Part shown: positions 61,964 through 64,000 of the stretch, in pieces
Layout: each line of letters opens with the position of its first letter
Numbering within the stretch: the first letter of the stretch is position 1
NCBI RefSeq assembly: GCF_001306145.1
Contig: NZ_LGKO01000002.1
Coordinates: 1,240,001 to 1,304,000 of the forward strand
Length of the DNA: 64,000 nucleotides
Source of the DNA: Thermanaerothrix daxensis
Lineage (GTDB): Bacteria > Chloroflexota > Anaerolineae > Anaerolineales > Anaerolineaceae
Direction: 5' to 3'
Notes under the pieces: generated by a model
What the model was told of the DNA's origin: nothing
The model's input: only the letters and a program-made list of their open reading frames with translations
Databases searched by the model: none
Made by a program: the position numbers and the translations under genes

Positions 61964-63373
61964 ATGGACAAAATATCCCTATATCACAGACTCCCCTATC
62001 CTGGCAAGGTGCTTGTTGCTAGCCTCCATGGATATCGTTTACGCGCTCAACGTTATGGGCGGTTTTCTGAGCGTTTAGTTGATGAGGCTCTAGAACGTGA
62101 TCGTTGGTCACGAGAGCAATGGCAAGCCTGGCAAGAAACCCGCCTAAGTGAAATGCTAGAGGTAGCGGCGAAGCAAGTCCCTTACTACCGTGAGCATTGG
62201 GAGAGGCGACGGAGGCAGGGGGATAATGCTTCATGGAGCTATTTGGAAAACTGGCCCGTTCTCAAGAAGGATCCAATTCGTCAAAATCCCAAGGCGTTTG
62301 TTGCGGATGGGGCAAATCTTCAATCCCTGATTGAGGAGCATACCAGTGGAACTACCGGGACACCCCTGACGTTGTGGCGCAATTTGGAAACCGAGCGTCA
62401 ATGGTATGCCCTCTATGAGGCGCGCGTACGACGCTGGAATGGATTCTCATACCGCGATCGCTGGGCTATCCTGGGAGCACAGCCTATAGTACCGGCTGCA
62501 CAACGACGTCCACCGTTTTGGGTGTGGAATGCAGGGTTAAATCAACTCTACCTTTCTGCCATTCACCTGAGCGAAGATTTCATTCCCTTCTACATTGAGG
62601 CACTTTGGAAGCATCGGGTCCGTTACTTGTTGGGTTATCCCTTTGCATTGGCGATACTCGTTCGCTTGGCGGAGAAGCATGCGCTGGATTTGCCTGTGTT
62701 GGAAGCCGTTATCACAAATTCAGAAATTTTACTTCCCGAAGTGAGGGAAATTCTTTCCCGAGGCTTTAAGTGCCGAGTGATTGATACGTATGGGATGTCA
62801 GAGACAGTTGCAGCAGCCAGCGAATGTCGGTCGGGTCGGATGCATGTTTGGCCAGATGCAGGAGTGGTTGAAATTTTGAAAGATGAAGAGGACAAACCAG
62901 CGGGAAGAAACGAAACGGGACGACTGGTTCTAACAGGATTGTTAAATCCGGTGATGCCTCTAGTCCGGTATGAAATTGGGGATCGAGGGTGCTGGGCGCT
63001 AGAGCCCGCTATCTGTGAGTGTGGAAGGCAAATGCCGGTGCTGGCTCAAATCAGCGGACGTCTGGATGATGTGCTATTATCGCCGGATGGTCGGCGCATT
63101 GATGCTGTCATTGCAGTTGTTTTTAAAGCAGATCTCCCCATTCGGGAAGCCCAGGTTATTCAAACTGCATTGGATCATTTGGAAATACGAGTTGTTCCTG
63201 AACCGGGATTTTCGGATAGCGATGTTAGTACTCTGGTTTCGCGTGTGAAGAAGATCACCGGTGACTCAATGCATGTGGAAGTTACCAGGGTGGGTTCTAT
63301 CCCACGAGGTCCGAACGGGAAATTTAGATTCGTCATTTCTATGTTGAATACACCTACCCCACTTTCGCTTTAG
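61964..63373 (+). CDS. CapK/PaaK-like adenylate-forming enzyme
   Basis: About 469 residues from ATG 61964, which has GAGGT seven bases upstream; TTG 61928 is less likely. The adenylate-forming P-loop-like motif EHTSGTTGTPLTLW, TYGMSETVAAASE and ISGRLDDVLLSPDGRRI place it in the phenylacetate-CoA-ligase-like (CapK) branch of the ANL superfamily. CapK-type proteins are frequent in capsule loci and are thought to activate a carboxylic acid for attachment to the glycan. Four cysteines near residues 350-360 (CECGRQ) recall the metal-binding loop of that branch. Confidence 0.87.
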   Translation: MDKISLYHRLPYPGKVLVASLHGYRLRAQRYGRFSERLVDEALERDRWSREQWQAWQETRLSEMLEVAAKQVPYYREHWERRRRQGDNASWSYLENWPVLKKDPIRQNPKAFVADGANLQSLIEEHTSGTTGTPLTLWRNLETERQWYALYEARVRRWNGFSYRDRWAILGAQPIVPAAQRRPPFWVWNAGLNQLYLSAIHLSEDFIPFYIEALWKHRVRYLLGYPFALAILVRLAEKHALDLPVLEAVITNSEILLPEVREILSRGFKCRVIDTYGMSETVAAASECRSGRMHVWPDAGVVEILKDEEDKPAGRNETGRLVLTGLLNPVMPLVRYEIGDRGCWALEPAICECGRQMPVLAQISGRLDDVLLSPDGRRIDAVIAVVFKADLPIREAQVIQTALDHLEIRVVPEPGFSDSDVSTLVSRVKKITGDSMHVEVTRVGSIPRGPNGKFRFVISMLNTPTPLSL

Positions 63374-63392
63374 ATCGGAATTGAAGACACAT

Positions 63393-64000
63393 ATGAAAGC
63401 CCAAGATTGCCCCTTTGTATCCATTGTGATGCCTGTACGAAACGAAGGACCCTATATCCAGCGTAGTTTGGGGGCCGTTCTGGATCAAGACTATCCCCAG
63501 GAATGCGTTGAAATTCTCGTCGTAGATGGGATGTCTGAGGATGGTACGCGTGAATTTATTCTTGAACAGCAGAAAATCCATCCTCACGTGCGCTTGCTTG
63601 AAAATCCCGGCAAGATTGTACCCAAAGGGCTAAATATTGCTATCGCCAATGCCAAGGGAGAGATATTCATTCGGGTAGATGGGCATTGTGTCATTGCCAA
63701 AGATTATGTTCGCCGTTGTGTAGAGGCATTGCAGCATGAACGGGTCGCTGGTGTGGGGGGGCCAATGGAGACCATTGGAGAAACGCCAGTAGCCCAAAGC
63801 ATCGCTTTGGCAATGTCCTCACCATTTGGTGTGGGGAATTCGGCTTTTCGTATCCGGGTAAATAAGCGTCGTTATGTGGATACGGTTCCTTTTCCGGCCT
63901 ATCGAATGAGCACGCTTCAGGAAGCCGGGCCGTTCGATGAAACTCTGGTGAGAAATCAGGACGATGAGTACAACTACCGTCTTCGCGCAATGGGGGGAAA
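63393..64000 (+). CDS. Glycosyltransferase family 2, N-terminal part (runs off the window)
   Basis: 202 codons are visible from ATG 63393 to the edge with no stop. VSIVMPVRNEGPYIQRSL, VDGMSEDGTREFI, VPKGLNIAIANAKGEIFIRVDGHC (DxH-type metal site) and YRLRAMGG fit ExoA-like succinoglycan-type glycosyltransferases. It is 19 bases after the CapK-like gene. Completeness and C-terminal membrane segments cannot be judged. Confidence 0.88.
   Translation, partial: MKAQDCPFVSIVMPVRNEGPYIQRSLGAVLDQDYPQECVEILVVDGMSEDGTREFILEQQKIHPHVRLLENPGKIVPKGLNIAIANAKGEIFIRVDGHCVIAKDYVRRCVEALQHERVAGVGGPMETIGETPVAQSIALAMSSPFGVGNSAFRIRVNKRRYVDTVPFPAYRMSTLQEAGPFDETLVRNQDDEYNYRLRAMGG

Overview
The window reads as a chromosomal segment of a Chloroflexota bacterium, most likely Anaerolineae. 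This is inference from protein style, not from a marker gene. The supporting traits are a Pro/Thr-rich lipoprotein linker, secreted proteins carrying a hydrophobic [LI]F[LI]PLV-type tag, GAF-rich sensory proteins, a short MetE core protein, and moderate G+C with strong AGGAGG ribosome-binding sites. I saw no rRNA, tRNA, CRISPR array, insertion sequence or phage gene.

Layout. 1-708 is the end of a flippase-like membrane protein. 705-9763 is a signalling block: a PAS/GAF/HD-GYP protein on the minus strand, then on the plus strand a CPBP-like membrane protein, a GAF/PAS histidine kinase, an OmpR-type regulator and a GAF/GGDEF protein. 9800-14785 holds a MetE core protein, a secreted subtilisin, a secreted CAP-domain protein, a DoxX-like protein and a divergent TetR regulator. 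14860-17901 is an ABC transporter (ATPase with AAA-associated C-terminus plus a double permease) preceded by a leader that can fold two ways around its ribosome-binding site. 18282-22711 is lysC-asd plus a DUF4914-like P-loop protein. 22984-27439 is a phnD-phnC-phnE-phnE phosphonate/phosphite-type importer with unusual extracytoplasmic domains in both permeases. 27436-31354 (minus strand) carries an alpha/beta hydrolase, a LarA homologue, a stand-alone LON-domain protein and mtnA. 31597-32995 encodes two exported proteins.

From about 33377 to the right edge every gene is on the plus strand and belongs to one surface-polysaccharide locus of more than 30 kb. It contains a Wzm/Wzt ABC exporter with a glycan-binding domain, many GT2 and GT4 glycosyltransferases, an asparagine-synthase homologue, a FemAB/GNAT-like protein, RfbF plus an SDR epimerase/dehydratase and three sugar C-methyltransferase-type proteins, a kdsB-kdsD-kdsA set for CMP-Kdo, a polysaccharide deacetylase, an O-antigen ligase/polymerase-like protein, and a CapK-type adenylate-forming enzyme. 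The genes are tightly packed, often with ATGA overlaps. They plausibly build, decorate and export one glycan that includes a CDP-activated, C-methylated sugar and a Kdo residue.

The strongest points for follow-up are the two-state leader RNA at 17903-17987, the recurrent FLPLV-type tag on exported proteins, the Kdo genes in a presumed Chloroflexota genome, the shared two-cysteine domain inserted in both PhnE permeases, and the leader RNA before phnD.
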